Assembly (NCBI RefSeq): GCF_002151125.1
Contig: NZ_MDJZ01000015.1
Span: 1 to 64,000 of the forward strand
Direction of reading: 5' to 3'
DNA from: Clavibacter michiganensis
GTDB taxonomy: Bacteria; Actinomycetota; Actinomycetes; Actinomycetales; Microbacteriaceae
Length of the DNA: 64,000 nucleotides
Positions 29,003 through 38,401 of the stretch are shown one piece after another. How positions within the stretch are numbered: the stretch's first letter is position 1; every line of letters starts with the position of its first letter. The notes below the pieces were generated by a model. The model searched no databases. It was not told the origin of the DNA and saw nothing but the letters and a program-made list of their open reading frames with translations. Made by a program: the position numbers and the translations under genes.

Positions 29003-29106
29003 GTGTTCTCCGTTCGATGCGGGGTGTCGAGTGCGACCGGGATCCCTCGGACGTCGAGGGTTCGCCGGGACTTCACCCGCGGGTTTCCTGTTCGACACGC
29101 CGTCAT
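28999..29106 (-). CDS. Possible 35-residue leader ORF before the nucleotidyltransferase
   Basis: The frame starts at ATG 29106 directly behind GGAGGAGGC and ends in a TGA that overlaps the nucleotidyltransferase ATG, an arrangement typical of translational coupling. A TACGAT hexamer (29116-29121) lies 9 bases before the ATG. Against coding, the peptide (MTACRTGNPRVKSRR...) uses CGA repeatedly, a rare codon in this genome. It could be a regulatory leader peptide or chance. Confidence 0.3.
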   Translation of the reverse strand: MTACRTGNPRVKSRRTLDVRGIPVALDTPHRTENT

Positions 29107-29282
29107 GCCTCCTCCATCGTAGGCCGCAGGCGGGGAAATAGGCGGGATGGCGGGCGCGGTCGTGTCCCTTTCGTGATGTGGACATGCCTCGGCGGAGTGC
29201 CCTCGGTCCCGCCGACGTCGCCCGAGGGGGAGCGTACCCGGACCTCCGAGGACGGCGCACCGGGCACGGAGGACTGCCTTGC

Positions 29283-29288
29283 TAACGT
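29283..29288 (+). promoter_or_regulatory. -10 hexamer TAACGT, ABC ATPase
   Basis: TAACGT, 6-base spacer, then GTG at 29295; leaderless arrangement that also fixes the start of an otherwise odd N-terminal extension. Confidence 0.55.
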
Positions 29289-29294
29289 GGGGCC

Positions 29295-31220
29295 GTGACC
29301 GACGCCCCCGACGAGACGACCTCCCCCGACGCCACGTCCGACACCGGTGCGGAGCCCCGGGATCACGCCGATCGCGCTCCGGCCGTCCCCGCGGAGGAGC
29401 CGGCCGGGAACAGGGAGCGCGCGGAGACCGACGCCCCATCCGGAACGGCTGCCGTGCCCCGTCCGCCGCGACCGGGCCAGCGCGTCCCACGTCGCGCCAC
29501 CGCGCCGTCGCCGCGCACCGCGCCCGCCGTGGTCGTCGGTCCGACGCCGCCCCGCATGAAGACGACCCCCGTCGCCGCACCCGCCGCGCAGGCGCCGGTC
29601 ACCCGGGCCGACGGCGACGGGGAGGGCGCGGCCACGGCGTCGCGGCCGCCGCGCGTCCGCCGACGCACCCGCGTGCAGCGCGCGGCCGGGAGCGCGGAGC
29701 GCCTCCCTGACGACGCCGTCGACGCGGGCGTGGCCATGGGCACGGCCGCGGATGCGGACACGGCTGCGGATGCGGCGACGTCGAGCCCGGACGCAGCCGT
29801 CGAGGACCAGGGCGCGACGGGGGAGACGGACCAGGACGGCCTTGCGGAGCTCCGCGGCATGTTCTCGGAGGCGGACGAGCGGTCGGCGGGGCCGACCGTG
29901 GAGGCCGTCGCCGAGGATCACGGCACTCCCGCGACGGATGACGCGGCCGCGGATGCCGAGCCCGATGCCTCGGCCCCTGCTGAGGATGCCGCGGCCGACA
30001 TCGATGTCGAGGCCGACGCGTCCGTCGTGGACGACGCGGACGACGACAGCACCGGCGCGCCCGCCGCGGACGCCGAGGCTGACACCGAGCCCTCGACGGA
30101 GGAGGGCGCGACGATCGAGCCCGGGTCCGCGCCGGTGGACCTCCCGTCCGGAGGCACCCAGGCCGGAGCCGACGACGACCTCGTAGCGGATGAGCCGTTC
30201 AGGGAGGTGGGATCCGAGCCCGAGCCGACGCCCACGGTCGAGCCCGCCGCCGCCTCTGACCCCGCCTCCGAGCCTGCCGCCACGGCCTTCCCGGACGATG
30301 AGGACGTCCCGGGCTCGCGCCCGGATCCCGCACCCACACGCTCCGTCACCGTCCGCACGGACAGCCTCACCGCGCCGCGTTCGCCTCGCCTCGCTGGAGT
30401 CGCGGAGACGGCCCTCACGCCGTCCGTCCGCGGCGACCGCGCCGCCGCGCCGGAGCTGGGCGACGACGTGCTCGTCATCGACGGCCTCACCAAGCGCTTC
30501 GACGAGAAGGTCGCCGTCGACGACATCGCGCTCACGGTCCGCGCCGGGTCCTTCTACGGCATCGTCGGCCCGAACGGCGCCGGCAAGACCACGACCATGT
30601 CGATGGTCACGGGGCTCCTCCGGCCCGACGCGGGCACCGTGACGGTCAATGGGATCGACGTCTGGCGCGACCCGCTCACGGCGAAGCGGAGCATCGGCGT
30701 GCTGCCGGACCGGCTGCGTCTGTTCGACCGCCTCACCGGCGCGCAGCTCCTGCACTACTCGGGCGCCCTGCGGGGGCTCGACGACGCGGAGATCCGCAGC
30801 CGGTCCGCCGACCTGATCCAGGCGTTCGGCCTCGAGGACGCCGTCGGGCGGCTCGTCACCGACTACTCGGCGGGCATGACCAAGAAGGTCGCGCTCGCGT
30901 GCGCCATGATCCACTCGCCGCGCATGCTCGTGCTCGACGAGCCGTTCGAGTCGGTCGACCCGGTGTCGGCTGCCAACGTGGTCGAGATCCTGCAGGACTA
31001 CGTGGCGCACGGCGGCACGGTCGTGCTGTCGAGCCACGGGATGGACTTCATCCAGCGCATCTGCGACCACGTCGCGATCATCGTCAACGGCCGCGTGCTC
31101 GCGTCGGGCACCATGGACGAGGTCCGCGCGGGCCGCTCGCTCGAGGAGCGCTTCGTCGCCCTCGCCGGCGGTCGACGCACGGCGGAGGGGTTCTCGTGGT
31201 TGCACTCGTTCTCCGACTGA
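29295..31220 (+). CDS. ABC transporter ATPase with about 385-residue disordered N-terminal extension
   Basis: A 641-residue protein. Residues 1-385 are low-complexity, rich in Ala, Asp, Glu, Pro and Thr with Asp-Ala repeats, and have no recognisable fold. A standard ABC ATPase follows (about 389-625): Walker A VGPNGAGKTTT (about 424), degenerate signature YSAGMTKKVALA (SAG in place of SGG) and Walker B MLVLDEPFESVDP. The ATPase resembles ABC-2-type exporters. The following permease-like gene overlaps it. The GTG start is supported by TAACGT six bases upstream, so the extension seems to be real. Confidence 0.85.
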   Translation: MTDAPDETTSPDATSDTGAEPRDHADRAPAVPAEEPAGNRERAETDAPSGTAAVPRPPRPGQRVPRRATAPSPRTAPAVVVGPTPPRMKTTPVAAPAAQAPVTRADGDGEGAATASRPPRVRRRTRVQRAAGSAERLPDDAVDAGVAMGTAADADTAADAATSSPDAAVEDQGATGETDQDGLAELRGMFSEADERSAGPTVEAVAEDHGTPATDDAAADAEPDASAPAEDAAADIDVEADASVVDDADDDSTGAPAADAEADTEPSTEEGATIEPGSAPVDLPSGGTQAGADDDLVADEPFREVGSEPEPTPTVEPAAASDPASEPAATAFPDDEDVPGSRPDPAPTRSVTVRTDSLTAPRSPRLAGVAETALTPSVRGDRAAAPELGDDVLVIDGLTKRFDEKVAVDDIALTVRAGSFYGIVGPNGAGKTTTMSMVTGLLRPDAGTVTVNGIDVWRDPLTAKRSIGVLPDRLRLFDRLTGAQLLHYSGALRGLDDAEIRSRSADLIQAFGLEDAVGRLVTDYSAGMTKKVALACAMIHSPRMLVLDEPFESVDPVSAANVVEILQDYVAHGGTVVLSSHGMDFIQRICDHVAIIVNGRVLASGTMDEVRAGRSLEERFVALAGGRRTAEGFSWLHSFSD

Positions 31221-32767
31221 GGCTCGCCCTCCTCGCCAACGCGTTCCGCCGGAGCCCGTGGCAGGTCCTCGGACTCGTCGCCGCCGGCGTCTACGGGATC
31301 CTCGTCACGGTGCTGGCCGTCGGCGCGCTCGCCGGTCTCCGCGACGCCGACGTCGCGTCCGCGCGGGACGTCGTGATGGCCGGGGGCGCCCTCGTGGTCC
31401 TCGGGTCGCTCGTCGTCCCGCTCGTGCTCGGATCCGAGGACGCGATGGACCCGCGCCGCTTCGCCCCGTACGGCATCGAGCCCCGGCGCCTCGCCCTGGC
31501 GCTCGGCGCGGCGGCCGTCGTCAGCGTCCCGGGGGCGGTCCTCGTCGTCGTGGCCCTGACCACCGTCGTCACCTGGGCCCGCGATCCGCTCACCGCCCTG
31601 GTCGCCGTGCTCGCGGCCGTCGCCGCCGTCGTCACGTGCGTGCTCGTCGCTCGGATCAGCACCGTCCTCGCCTCCGTCCTGCTCAGCACGCGTCGGGCCC
31701 GCGAGGCGACGGGTCTCGCCGCCGGTCTCGTGGCCGTGCTGCTCGTCCCCGCGGTCGTCGCCCTGGCCCAGGCCGACCTCCTCGACGACGGGCTCCGTCC
31801 CGCCCGCGATGCGCTCGGGGTCCTCGCCTGGACCCCCTTCGGCGCGGCCTGGGCGGCTCCGGCCGCCGCCGTGTCGGGCGACGGGGGCGGCGCCGCCGGC
31901 ATGCTCCTCGTGGCCGTCGCCTCGGCCGCGCTGCTCGCGCTCGCCTGGATCCGCCTGGTGCCCTGGGCGCTCACCGCTCCCGACCGCACGGGTGGCGGCC
32001 GCGCCCAGACCGGCCTCGGCTGGTTCGGCCGCTTCGGGGCCTCGCCCGCCGGCGGCGTGGCGGCTCGCAGCGTCACCTACTGGATCCGCGACCCGCGCTA
32101 CCGCGCCACGCTCGTGCTCATCCCGGTGCTCCCGCTCGTGCTGCTCATCCCGCTCGTGATCGTCGATGTCGACGCGCACGTGCTCGCGCTGGTGCCGCTC
32201 CCGGTGATGGCGCTCTTCCTCGGCTGGAGCGTGCACAACGACACCGCGCACGACCACACCGCGGTCTGGCTGCACGTCGTGTCGGGCATCCGCGGCGTGG
32301 CGGACCGCGTCGGCCGCATCGTCCCCGTGCTCGGGATCGGCATCCCGCTGGTCGCGATCGGCGCGCCGCTCAGCGCGCTGGGCTTCGGCGACGGATCCGT
32401 CCTGCCCTCCGTCATCGGTGTCAGCGGCGGCGTGCTGCTGATCGGCGTGGGGCTCTCCTCCCTCTTCTCCGCGCGGTTCCCCTATCCGGCGTCGCGCCCG
32501 GGGGACAGCCCCTTCCATGCGCCGCAGACCGTGGGCGCCGGCGGATCCACCGTCCCCACGCTCACGTTCCTGGCCACGGTCGTGCTCGCGCTGCCGTCGG
32601 TCTGGCTCGGCTGGCTGGGGCTCGTGCACGGAGGCGCGTACCCGGTCTGGTCGCTCCTCGTGGGCCTCGGCATCGGCGTCGCCATGCTCGTCGCGGGCGT
32701 CGTCGGCGGGGGGCGCGTGTTCGAGCGGCGCGGACCCGAGCTCCTAGCCTTCGCCCAGCGCCACTGA
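31196..32767 (+). CDS. Multi-pass membrane partner of the ABC ATPase
   Basis: A 523-residue protein with about twelve hydrophobic segments, no soluble domain and no catalytic motif, as in large ABC-2-like permeases. The GTG at 31196 has GGAGG seven bases upstream and lies inside the end of the ATPase gene (25-bp overlap), so the pair is translationally coupled. A motif RSVTYWIRDPRYR (about 285) on a cytoplasmic loop resembles a coupling helix. The transported substance is unknown. Confidence 0.78.
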   Translation: MVALVLRLRLALLANAFRRSPWQVLGLVAAGVYGILVTVLAVGALAGLRDADVASARDVVMAGGALVVLGSLVVPLVLGSEDAMDPRRFAPYGIEPRRLALALGAAAVVSVPGAVLVVVALTTVVTWARDPLTALVAVLAAVAAVVTCVLVARISTVLASVLLSTRRAREATGLAAGLVAVLLVPAVVALAQADLLDDGLRPARDALGVLAWTPFGAAWAAPAAAVSGDGGGAAGMLLVAVASAALLALAWIRLVPWALTAPDRTGGGRAQTGLGWFGRFGASPAGGVAARSVTYWIRDPRYRATLVLIPVLPLVLLIPLVIVDVDAHVLALVPLPVMALFLGWSVHNDTAHDHTAVWLHVVSGIRGVADRVGRIVPVLGIGIPLVAIGAPLSALGFGDGSVLPSVIGVSGGVLLIGVGLSSLFSARFPYPASRPGDSPFHAPQTVGAGGSTVPTLTFLATVVLALPSVWLGWLGLVHGGAYPVWSLLVGLGIGVAMLVAGVVGGGRVFERRGPELLAFAQRH

Positions 32768-32771
32768 CCCG

Positions 32772-32794
32772 GGCACCGGCCCGGCCGCGGTGCC
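32772..32794 (+). terminator. Possible terminator of the ABC pair
   Basis: GGCACCG and CGGTGCC form a 7-bp stem with a 9-base loop just after the permease stop and before the next promoter. Confidence 0.45.
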
Positions 32795-32809
32795 GGCGCG
32801 GGGGAAAAG

Positions 32810-32815
32810 TAGACT
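32810..32815 (+). promoter_or_regulatory. -10 hexamer TAGACT, DUF3039 gene
   Basis: TAGACT, 6-base spacer, then ATG at 32822; leaderless arrangement. Confidence 0.6.
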
Positions 32816-32821
32816 GGTGCC

Positions 32822-33109
32822 ATGGTCATCCTCAGCATCGAACAGGACCCCGGTCGTCCCGCGCAGGGCGGCGGCACCGACACCCTCGACCGCGAGCTCG
32901 AGGAGCTCCTCGAGCAGGAGACGATCGAGCCCGGTGATCACGAGCGCTTCTCGCACTACGTGAAGAAGGACAAGATCCTCGAGTCCGCGATCAGCGGGAA
33001 GCCCGTGAAGGCCCTCTGCGGCAAGAAGTGGCTGCCCGGCCGCGACCCGGAGAAGTTCCCGGTCTGCCCCGACTGCAAGCGCATCTACGAGAACATGAAG
33101 CCCGAGTAG
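32822..33109 (+). CDS. DUF3039 domain protein
   Basis: A 95-residue actinobacterial protein of the DUF3039 family. The middle FSHYVKKDKILESAISGKPVKALCGKKW and the end FPVCPDCKRIYENM form the conserved part; Cys at about 70 and the CPDC pair (about 85-88) could bind a metal, as three cysteines lie in a zinc-ribbon-like spacing. The first 35 residues are acidic. No function is known. It converges on pncB with a 24-bp gap. Confidence 0.88.
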   Translation: MVILSIEQDPGRPAQGGGTDTLDRELEELLEQETIEPGDHERFSHYVKKDKILESAISGKPVKALCGKKWLPGRDPEKFPVCPDCKRIYENMKPE

Positions 33110-33133
33110 GACCCGTCGGCGGCGCGCTCCGCG

Positions 33134-34450
33134 TCAGACGGCCTGGCCCTCCGCGGTCGGGATCGCCGGGTCGCCGGCCCGGAGGCGGAACGCCTGCGCC
33201 GGGAGGTCGCGGACGACGCGGGCGTGGTGCTCCCGGGCCGCGGCGGTGCCCTCGCGGGCGAGCCAGCGCGGATCCGGCTCGCCGTCCTCCGCCAGCGTGA
33301 CCACGAGGTCGCGGTCGCCGGGGAGGGGCTGCGGGTGCGGCCCGACGGTGACGAGCTCCGAGCTGGCGACGCCCCGGGCGTCGTGCCGGCGCAGCGCGCC
33401 CTTCAGACCGCCGCGGCTCTGCTTGCCCGTGGAGCGCTTGGCCACGGCCACCCACTCGCCCTGGCCGACCGCGTCGCGATGCGCGACGAGCTTGAACACC
33501 ATGCCGGCGGCCGGGGCACCGGATCCGGTGACGAGGGAGGTCCCGACGCCGTAGGAGTCGACCGGCGACGCGGCGAGCCCGGCGATGCCGTGCTCGTCGA
33601 GGTCGTTCGTGACGGTGATCCGGGTCCCCGTGGCGCCCAGCGCGTCGAGCTGCGCGCGCACCTCGCCGACGAGCACCGGGAGGTCGCCCGAGTCGAGCCG
33701 GACGGCGCCGAGCCCGGGACCGGCGACGCGGACCGCGGTCTCCACGCCCTGCTTCACGTCGTACGTGTCGACGAGGAGGGTCGTCCCGGCGCCGAGCGCC
33801 TCGACCTGCGCCCGGAACGCCTGCTCCTCCGTGTCGTGGAGGAGCGTGAAGGAGTGGGCGGCGGTGCCCATGGTCGGGACGCCCCAGGTGCGGCCCGCCT
33901 CGAGGTTCGAGGTGGCGCTGAAGCCCGCGATGAAGGCGGCGCGCGCGGCGGCGACGGCCGAGCGCTCGCCGGTGCGGCGGGATCCCATCTCGGCGAGCGG
34001 GCGGCCGCCGGCGACCTGCACCATGCGGGCCGCGGCGCTGGCCACCGCGGAGTCGTAGTTGAGGACGCTGAGGATGAGCGTCTCGAGGATCACGCCGTCG
34101 GCGAAGGGGGCCTCGACCGTCAGCAGGGGCGACCCGGGGAAGTACACCTCGCCCTCGCGGTAGCCCGTGATGCGGCCGCGGAACCGGTAGTCGGCGAGCC
34201 AGGCGAGCGCCTCCTCGCCGACGACGCGCTCGGAGCGGAGGTACTCGAGCTCGGCGTCGCCGAAGCGGAAGTCGCGGATGAGCTCCAGCAGGCGTCCCGT
34301 GCCGGCGACGACGCCGAAGCGGCGACCGCTCGGCAGGCGACGGGCGAAGCACTCGAAGACGCACTGGCGGTCGTGGGTGCCCGCCTTCAGCGCTGCGTCG
34401 AGCATCGTGAGCTCGTACCGGTCGGTGAGGAGGGAGGTCGCCTGGGTCAC
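33134..34450 (-). CDS. pncB: Nicotinate phosphoribosyltransferase
   Basis: First enzyme of the Preiss-Handler NAD salvage pathway, joining nicotinate and phosphoribosyl pyrophosphate. The 438-residue protein shows LLTDRYELTMLDAAL at the N-terminus, EMGSRRTGE and FSATSNLEAG in the core, the VDTYDVKQGVETAV stretch and the LDSGDLPVL phosphate-binding loop, with GVGTSLVTG near the end, all family signatures. The GTG start at 34448-34450 follows TAGGCT by 7 bases. Divergent from the photolyase gene across 92 bases that hold both promoters. Confidence 0.94.
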   Translation of the reverse strand: MTQATSLLTDRYELTMLDAALKAGTHDRQCVFECFARRLPSGRRFGVVAGTGRLLELIRDFRFGDAELEYLRSERVVGEEALAWLADYRFRGRITGYREGEVYFPGSPLLTVEAPFADGVILETLILSVLNYDSAVASAAARMVQVAGGRPLAEMGSRRTGERSAVAAARAAFIAGFSATSNLEAGRTWGVPTMGTAAHSFTLLHDTEEQAFRAQVEALGAGTTLLVDTYDVKQGVETAVRVAGPGLGAVRLDSGDLPVLVGEVRAQLDALGATGTRITVTNDLDEHGIAGLAASPVDSYGVGTSLVTGSGAPAAGMVFKLVAHRDAVGQGEWVAVAKRSTGKQSRGGLKGALRRHDARGVASSELVTVGPHPQPLPGDRDLVVTLAEDGEPDPRWLAREGTAAAREHHARVVRDLPAQAFRLRAGDPAIPTAEGQAV

Positions 34451-34457
34451 GCAGCCC

Positions 34458-34463
34458 AGCCTA
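34458..34463 (-). promoter_or_regulatory. -10 hexamer TAGGCT, pncB
   Basis: TAGGCT on the minus strand, 7-base spacer, then the pncB GTG. Confidence 0.6.
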
Positions 34464-34530
34464 GGGCGGCGCCCCTCCGGCGGACCGATCCGCGTGGCGC
34501 ACGGACCGGGACGATGACGGGGGCGGGGCC

Positions 34531-34536
34531 TAGGTT
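34531..34536 (+). promoter_or_regulatory. -10 hexamer TAGGTT, photolyase
   Basis: TAGGTT, 6-base spacer, then the photolyase ATG; leaderless arrangement. Confidence 0.6.
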
Positions 34537-34542
34537 CGTGCC

Positions 34543-36006
34543 ATGGAGCGCACGCGATGGATCCTCGCCGACCAGCTGGGCGACCACTTCGACGACGGCG
34601 GGCCGATGCTGCTCATCGAGTCGCGGGGGCTGCTCGCGCGGAGGCCGTACCACCGGGCGAAGGCGCACCTCATCCTGTCGGGCATCCGTCACCGCGCGCG
34701 GGCGCTCGGTGACCGGGTCGAGTTCCACCAGGTGGACCACTACCGCGAGATCGTGGAGGGCCGGGACGACCTCGAGGTCATCGACCCCACGTCCCGCGGG
34801 CTCCGGCGCCTCGTCGCGGAGATCGGGGCGCAGGTGCTGCCGAGCCGCGGCTTCGTCACGAGCGAGCAGGAGTTCGCCGAGTGGATGGCGGGCCGCACGT
34901 CGAACCGCCTCGTCATGGAGGACTTCTACCGGTGGTCGCGCGCCCGCACGGGGATCCTCATGGACGGCGACGACCCGGTCGGCGGCCGCTGGAACTACGA
35001 CCACGACAACAGGGAGCGCCCCCCGAAGGGCGCCGCGAGCCTCGGCCTGCCCGAGCCGTGGTGGCCGGAGGAGGACGAGATCGACGCCGAGGTCCGCGCC
35101 GATCTCGACGAGTGGGAGCGGAAGGGGCTCATGCGCTTCGTCGGCGAGGACGGGTCCCGGCGCTTCGCGGTCACGCCGGAGGAGGGGCGCCTCGCGCTCG
35201 AGGACTTCGTGGCGAGCCGCCTCAACGACTTCGGCCCGTTCGAGGACGCGTCGCTCGCGGGCGACTGGACCATGGCGCACTCGCTGCTGAGCGCGACCAT
35301 GAACATGGGCGTGCTGGATCCGGCGGACGTCATCGAGCGCATCACGGCCGAGCACGCGGTGGGCCGGGCGCCCATCCAGAGCGTCGAGGGCATCGTGCGG
35401 CAGGTCATGGGCTGGCGCGACTACGTCTGGCACCTCTACTGGGCCTTCGAGGACGACTACACGTCGCAGAACCGGCTCGACGCGCACCGCGATGTGCCGA
35501 CCGCGCTGCAGGAGCTCGACGCGTCGGGCATCGAGGCGGCCTGCCTGTCGCACGTCGTCGACAAGGTGCGCACGCACGGGTGGGCGCACCACATCGAGCG
35601 GCTCATGATCCTCGGCAACCTCGCCCTCCAGCGCGGCTACGACCCGGCGGCCATGAACGACTGGTTCATCGACTCGTTCGTCGACGGCACGCCGTGGGTC
35701 ATGCCGGCGAACGTCGTGGGGATGGCGCTGCACGCGGACGGCGGCCGCATGGCGACCAAGCCCTACGCGGGAGGGGGCGCCTACATCGACCGCATGTCGG
35801 ACCACTGCGGGGGCTGCCCGTTCGATCCGAAGGTGCGCGTCGGCCCCACGGCGTGCCCGTACACGGCCGGGTACTGGTGGTTCCTCGACCGGAACCGGGA
35901 GCGGCTCCGCGGCAACGCGCGCATGGCGCAGCCGCTCGCGGGGCTTGGGCGGCTGAAGGACCTGCCGGAGCTGGTCGCGCAGGAGGACGCGCGGCGGTCG
36001 CTGTGA
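34543..36006 (+). CDS. Iron-sulfur bacterial photolyase/cryptochrome (PhrB-like)
   Basis: A 487-residue member of the FeS-BCP group of photolyases, whose studied members repair (6-4) photoproducts with light. The N-terminal antenna domain starts [12 protein letters not shown]; the FAD domain contains [22 protein letters not shown] (about 274-294) and [11 protein letters not shown]. Four cysteines at 334, 422, 425 and 438 ([28 protein letters not shown]) match the [4Fe-4S] ligands of the group. Fits the DNA damage exposure of surface-living bacteria. Preceded by a likely leaderless promoter. Confidence 0.93.
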   Translation: MERTRWILADQLGDHFDDGGPMLLIESRGLLARRPYHRAKAHLILSGIRHRARALGDRVEFHQVDHYREIVEGRDDLEVIDPTSRGLRRLVAEIGAQVLPSRGFVTSEQEFAEWMAGRTSNRLVMEDFYRWSRARTGILMDGDDPVGGRWNYDHDNRERPPKGAASLGLPEPWWPEEDEIDAEVRADLDEWERKGLMRFVGEDGSRRFAVTPEEGRLALEDFVASRLNDFGPFEDASLAGDWTMAHSLLSATMNMGVLDPADVIERITAEHAVGRAPIQSVEGIVRQVMGWRDYVWHLYWAFEDDYTSQNRLDAHRDVPTALQELDASGIEAACLSHVVDKVRTHGWAHHIERLMILGNLALQRGYDPAAMNDWFIDSFVDGTPWVMPANVVGMALHADGGRMATKPYAGGGAYIDRMSDHCGGCPFDPKVRVGPTACPYTAGYWWFLDRNRERLRGNARMAQPLAGLGRLKDLPELVAQEDARRSL

Positions 36007-36050
36007 CCGCGCCGTCGGGCTCCGACCCCGGTCGCATGCGGGCCCGCCGG

Positions 36051-36056
36051 TAGGCT
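36051..36056 (+). promoter_or_regulatory. -10 hexamer TAGGCT, murI
   Basis: TAGGCT, 6-base spacer, then murI ATG; leaderless arrangement at the head of murI-rph-rdgB. Confidence 0.65.
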
Positions 36057-36062
36057 GGCGGG

Positions 36063-36947
36063 ATGAGCGACGCGCCGATCGGGATCTTCGACTCCGGCGT
36101 CGGCGGCCTCACCGTGGCACGCGCGGTCGCCGCGCTCCTGCCGCGCGAGTCCATCATCTACATCGGCGACACGGCGCACACGCCCTACGGCGACAAGCCC
36201 ATCGCGGACGTGCGCCGCTACGCGCTCGCGGTGCTCGACGACCTGGTCGAGCGCGGCGTCAAGATGCTGGTCATCGCCTGCAACACGGCGTCCGCGGCGA
36301 TGCTGCGCGATGCCCGCGAGCGCTACGACATCCCCGTGGTGGAGGTGATCCAGCCGGCCGTCCGCACGGCCGTGAGCGTCACGCGGAACCACCGCGTCGG
36401 GGTCATCGCGACGCACGCCACCGTCACGAGCCGCGCCTACGACGACGCGTTCGCCGCCGCGCCCCACCTCGCGCTCACCTCCGCCGAGGCGCCCGACTTC
36501 GTCGGCTTCGTCGAGCGCGGCATCACGTCGGGTCCCGAGCTGATGACGGCGGCCGAGCGGTACCTCGCGCCGCTGAAGGACGCCGGCGTCGACACGCTCG
36601 TGCTCGGCTGCACGCACTACCCGTTCCTCGAGGGCGCGATCTCGCTCCTCATGGGCCCCGACGTGACCCTCGTCTCGAGCGACACCGAGACCGCCAAGGA
36701 CGTGTACCGGGAGCTCGTGTCCGCGGGCCTCGAGCGCCGCTCCGACGCGCCCCCGGTGATCCGCTACGAGGCCACGGGCGGCAGCGCGTCCGACTTCGAG
36801 GCGCTCGCGCACCGCATGCTCGGCTCCGGCGTCACGCACGTCGAGCTGGTCGAGACCGGTGCCATCCCCCTTCCCCGCCGGACGCGACCGGAGGCGGCGA
36901 CGCCCCCGGACGCGTCCAGCACCCCGTCCATCCCCGACCCGAGCTGA
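36063..36947 (+). CDS. murI: Glutamate racemase
   Basis: Makes D-glutamate for peptidoglycan. The 294-residue protein has [14 protein letters not shown] with Asp10, the two catalytic cysteines Cys73 (VIACNTAS) and Cys183 (LGCTHYP), and GDTAHTPYG (substrate loop). The C-terminal 25 residues are proline-rich and dispensable-looking. It heads a compact group with rph (8-bp gap) and rdgB (11-bp gap), an order conserved in actinobacteria. Confidence 0.96.
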   Translation: MSDAPIGIFDSGVGGLTVARAVAALLPRESIIYIGDTAHTPYGDKPIADVRRYALAVLDDLVERGVKMLVIACNTASAAMLRDARERYDIPVVEVIQPAVRTAVSVTRNHRVGVIATHATVTSRAYDDAFAAAPHLALTSAEAPDFVGFVERGITSGPELMTAAERYLAPLKDAGVDTLVLGCTHYPFLEGAISLLMGPDVTLVSSDTETAKDVYRELVSAGLERRSDAPPVIRYEATGGSASDFEALAHRMLGSGVTHVELVETGAIPLPRRTRPEAATPPDASSTPSIPDPS

Positions 36948-36955
36948 GGCCGCAC

Positions 36956-37693
36956 ATGACCGACGACACCCCCCGCCACGACGGCCGCGCCGCCGACGAG
37001 CTGCGCCAGATCACCATCGAGCGCAACTGGAGCGAGCAGGCCGAGGGATCCGCCCTCATCTCCTTCGGGCGGACCCGCGTGCTCTGCACGGCCTCGTTCA
37101 CGAACCGCGTCCCGCGCTGGAAGGCCGGCAGCGGCCAGGGCTGGGTCACCGCCGAGTACGCGATGCTCCCGCGCGCCACGAACGAGCGCATGGACCGCGA
37201 GGCCGTGAAGGGCAAGGTCGGCGGACGCACCCACGAGATCTCGCGCCTCATCGGCCGCAGCCTCCGCGCCGTCGTCGACATGAAGGCGCTCGGCGAGAAC
37301 ACGATCGTCATCGACTGCGACGTGCTGCAGGCCGACGGCGGCACGCGCACCGCCGCGATCACGGGCGCCTACGTCGCCCTCGCGGACGCGCTCGAGTGGG
37401 GTCGCGAGAGGAAGTTCATCGCGCAGCGCGCCACGCCCCTGAAGGACAGCGTCGCCGCGGTGTCGGTCGGCATCGTCGACGGGAAGCCCCTGCTCGACCT
37501 CGCGTACGTCGAGGACGTGCGCGCGGAGACCGACATGAACGTCGTCATGACGGGCAGCGGATCCTTCGTCGAGGTCCAGGGCACGGCCGAGGGCGCGCCC
37601 TTCGACCGCGCCGAGCTCGACGCCCTCCTCGACCTCGCGCTCGGCGGCGGCACCACGCTGACCGCGCTCCAGGCGCAGGCGCTCGGGCGCTGA
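36956..37693 (+). CDS. rph: Ribonuclease PH
   Basis: Phosphorolytic 3' exoribonuclease that trims tRNA 3' ends. The 245-residue protein has the family hallmarks [38 protein letters not shown] with the phosphate-binding Arg residues, [24 protein letters not shown], and [20 protein letters not shown] with acidic metal ligands. The ATG lies 8 bases after murI. Its full length and motifs indicate an active enzyme, unlike the truncated rph of some E. coli strains. Confidence 0.96.
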   Translation: MTDDTPRHDGRAADELRQITIERNWSEQAEGSALISFGRTRVLCTASFTNRVPRWKAGSGQGWVTAEYAMLPRATNERMDREAVKGKVGGRTHEISRLIGRSLRAVVDMKALGENTIVIDCDVLQADGGTRTAAITGAYVALADALEWGRERKFIAQRATPLKDSVAAVSVGIVDGKPLLDLAYVEDVRAETDMNVVMTGSGSFVEVQGTAEGAPFDRAELDALLDLALGGGTTLTALQAQALGR

Positions 37694-37704
37694 GGATCCA
37701 GCAC

Positions 37705-38313
37705 GTGATCCCGCTCGTCCTCGCCACCCACAACGCCCACAAGGTCGAGGAGCTGCGCCGCATCCTCGGCGCGCGCCTCGACGGGATCGACCTCGTCGCG
37801 TACGACGGACCGGAGCCCGTGGAGGACGGCACGACCTTCGAGGAGAACGCGCTCATCAAGGCACGTGCCGCGGCGCTCCACACGGGCCGCGCCGCGCTGG
37901 CGGACGACTCGGGCATCGGAGTCGACATCCTCGGCGGCGCCCCCGGGATCTTCTCGGCGCGCTGGTCCGGCCCGTCGCGCGACAGCCGCGAGAACCTCGA
38001 GCTCCTGCTGTGGCAGCTGTCCGACGTGCCGGACGCCCACCGCGCTGCGCGCTTCACGTGCGCAGCGGCCCTCGTCGTCCCCACGGCCGACGGCCTCGTC
38101 GAGCGCACCGCGGTCGGCGTCTGGGAGGGAACCGTGCTCCGCGAGGTCGCGGGCGGCGGCGGCTTCGGCTACGACCCGATCTTCCGCCCGACCACCGGCG
38201 GGGCGAGCGCCGCGGCCCTCACCGCGGACGAGAAGAACCGCGTCAGCCACCGCGCGCTCGCGTTCGACGCGATCATGCCCGTCGTCCGGCGGGAGCTCCT
38301 CGGCGAGGGCTGA
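37705..38313 (+). CDS. rdgB: Non-canonical purine NTP pyrophosphatase (RdgB/HAM1)
   Basis: Removes ITP/XTP and dITP from the nucleotide pool. The 202-residue protein has VLATHNAHKVEEL (nucleotide P-loop-like start), EDGTTFEENALIKA, ADDSGIGVDILGGAPGIFSARW with the metal-binding Asp pair, FTCAAAL, GGGGFGYDPIF and KNRVSHRALAF. The GTG at 37705 is chosen because it has GAGGA eight bases upstream and begins the family fold precisely; no other start lies near. Confidence 0.95.
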   Translation: MIPLVLATHNAHKVEELRRILGARLDGIDLVAYDGPEPVEDGTTFEENALIKARAAALHTGRAALADDSGIGVDILGGAPGIFSARWSGPSRDSRENLELLLWQLSDVPDAHRAARFTCAAALVVPTADGLVERTAVGVWEGTVLREVAGGGGFGYDPIFRPTTGGASAAALTADEKNRVSHRALAFDAIMPVVRRELLGEG

Positions 38314-38389
38314 GGCCCCGGGTGCCCTGCTGAGACCGGGACTCGTTCCCGACTGCGGCGCCGGCTGGATCCGCGGCCCCGCGCGCCCG

Positions 38390-38395
38390 TACGGT
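38390..38395 (+). promoter_or_regulatory. -10 hexamer TACGGT, CDF exporter
   Basis: TACGGT, 6-base spacer, then ATG at 38402; leaderless arrangement. Confidence 0.55.
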
Positions 38396-38401
38396 GGTCG
38401 C

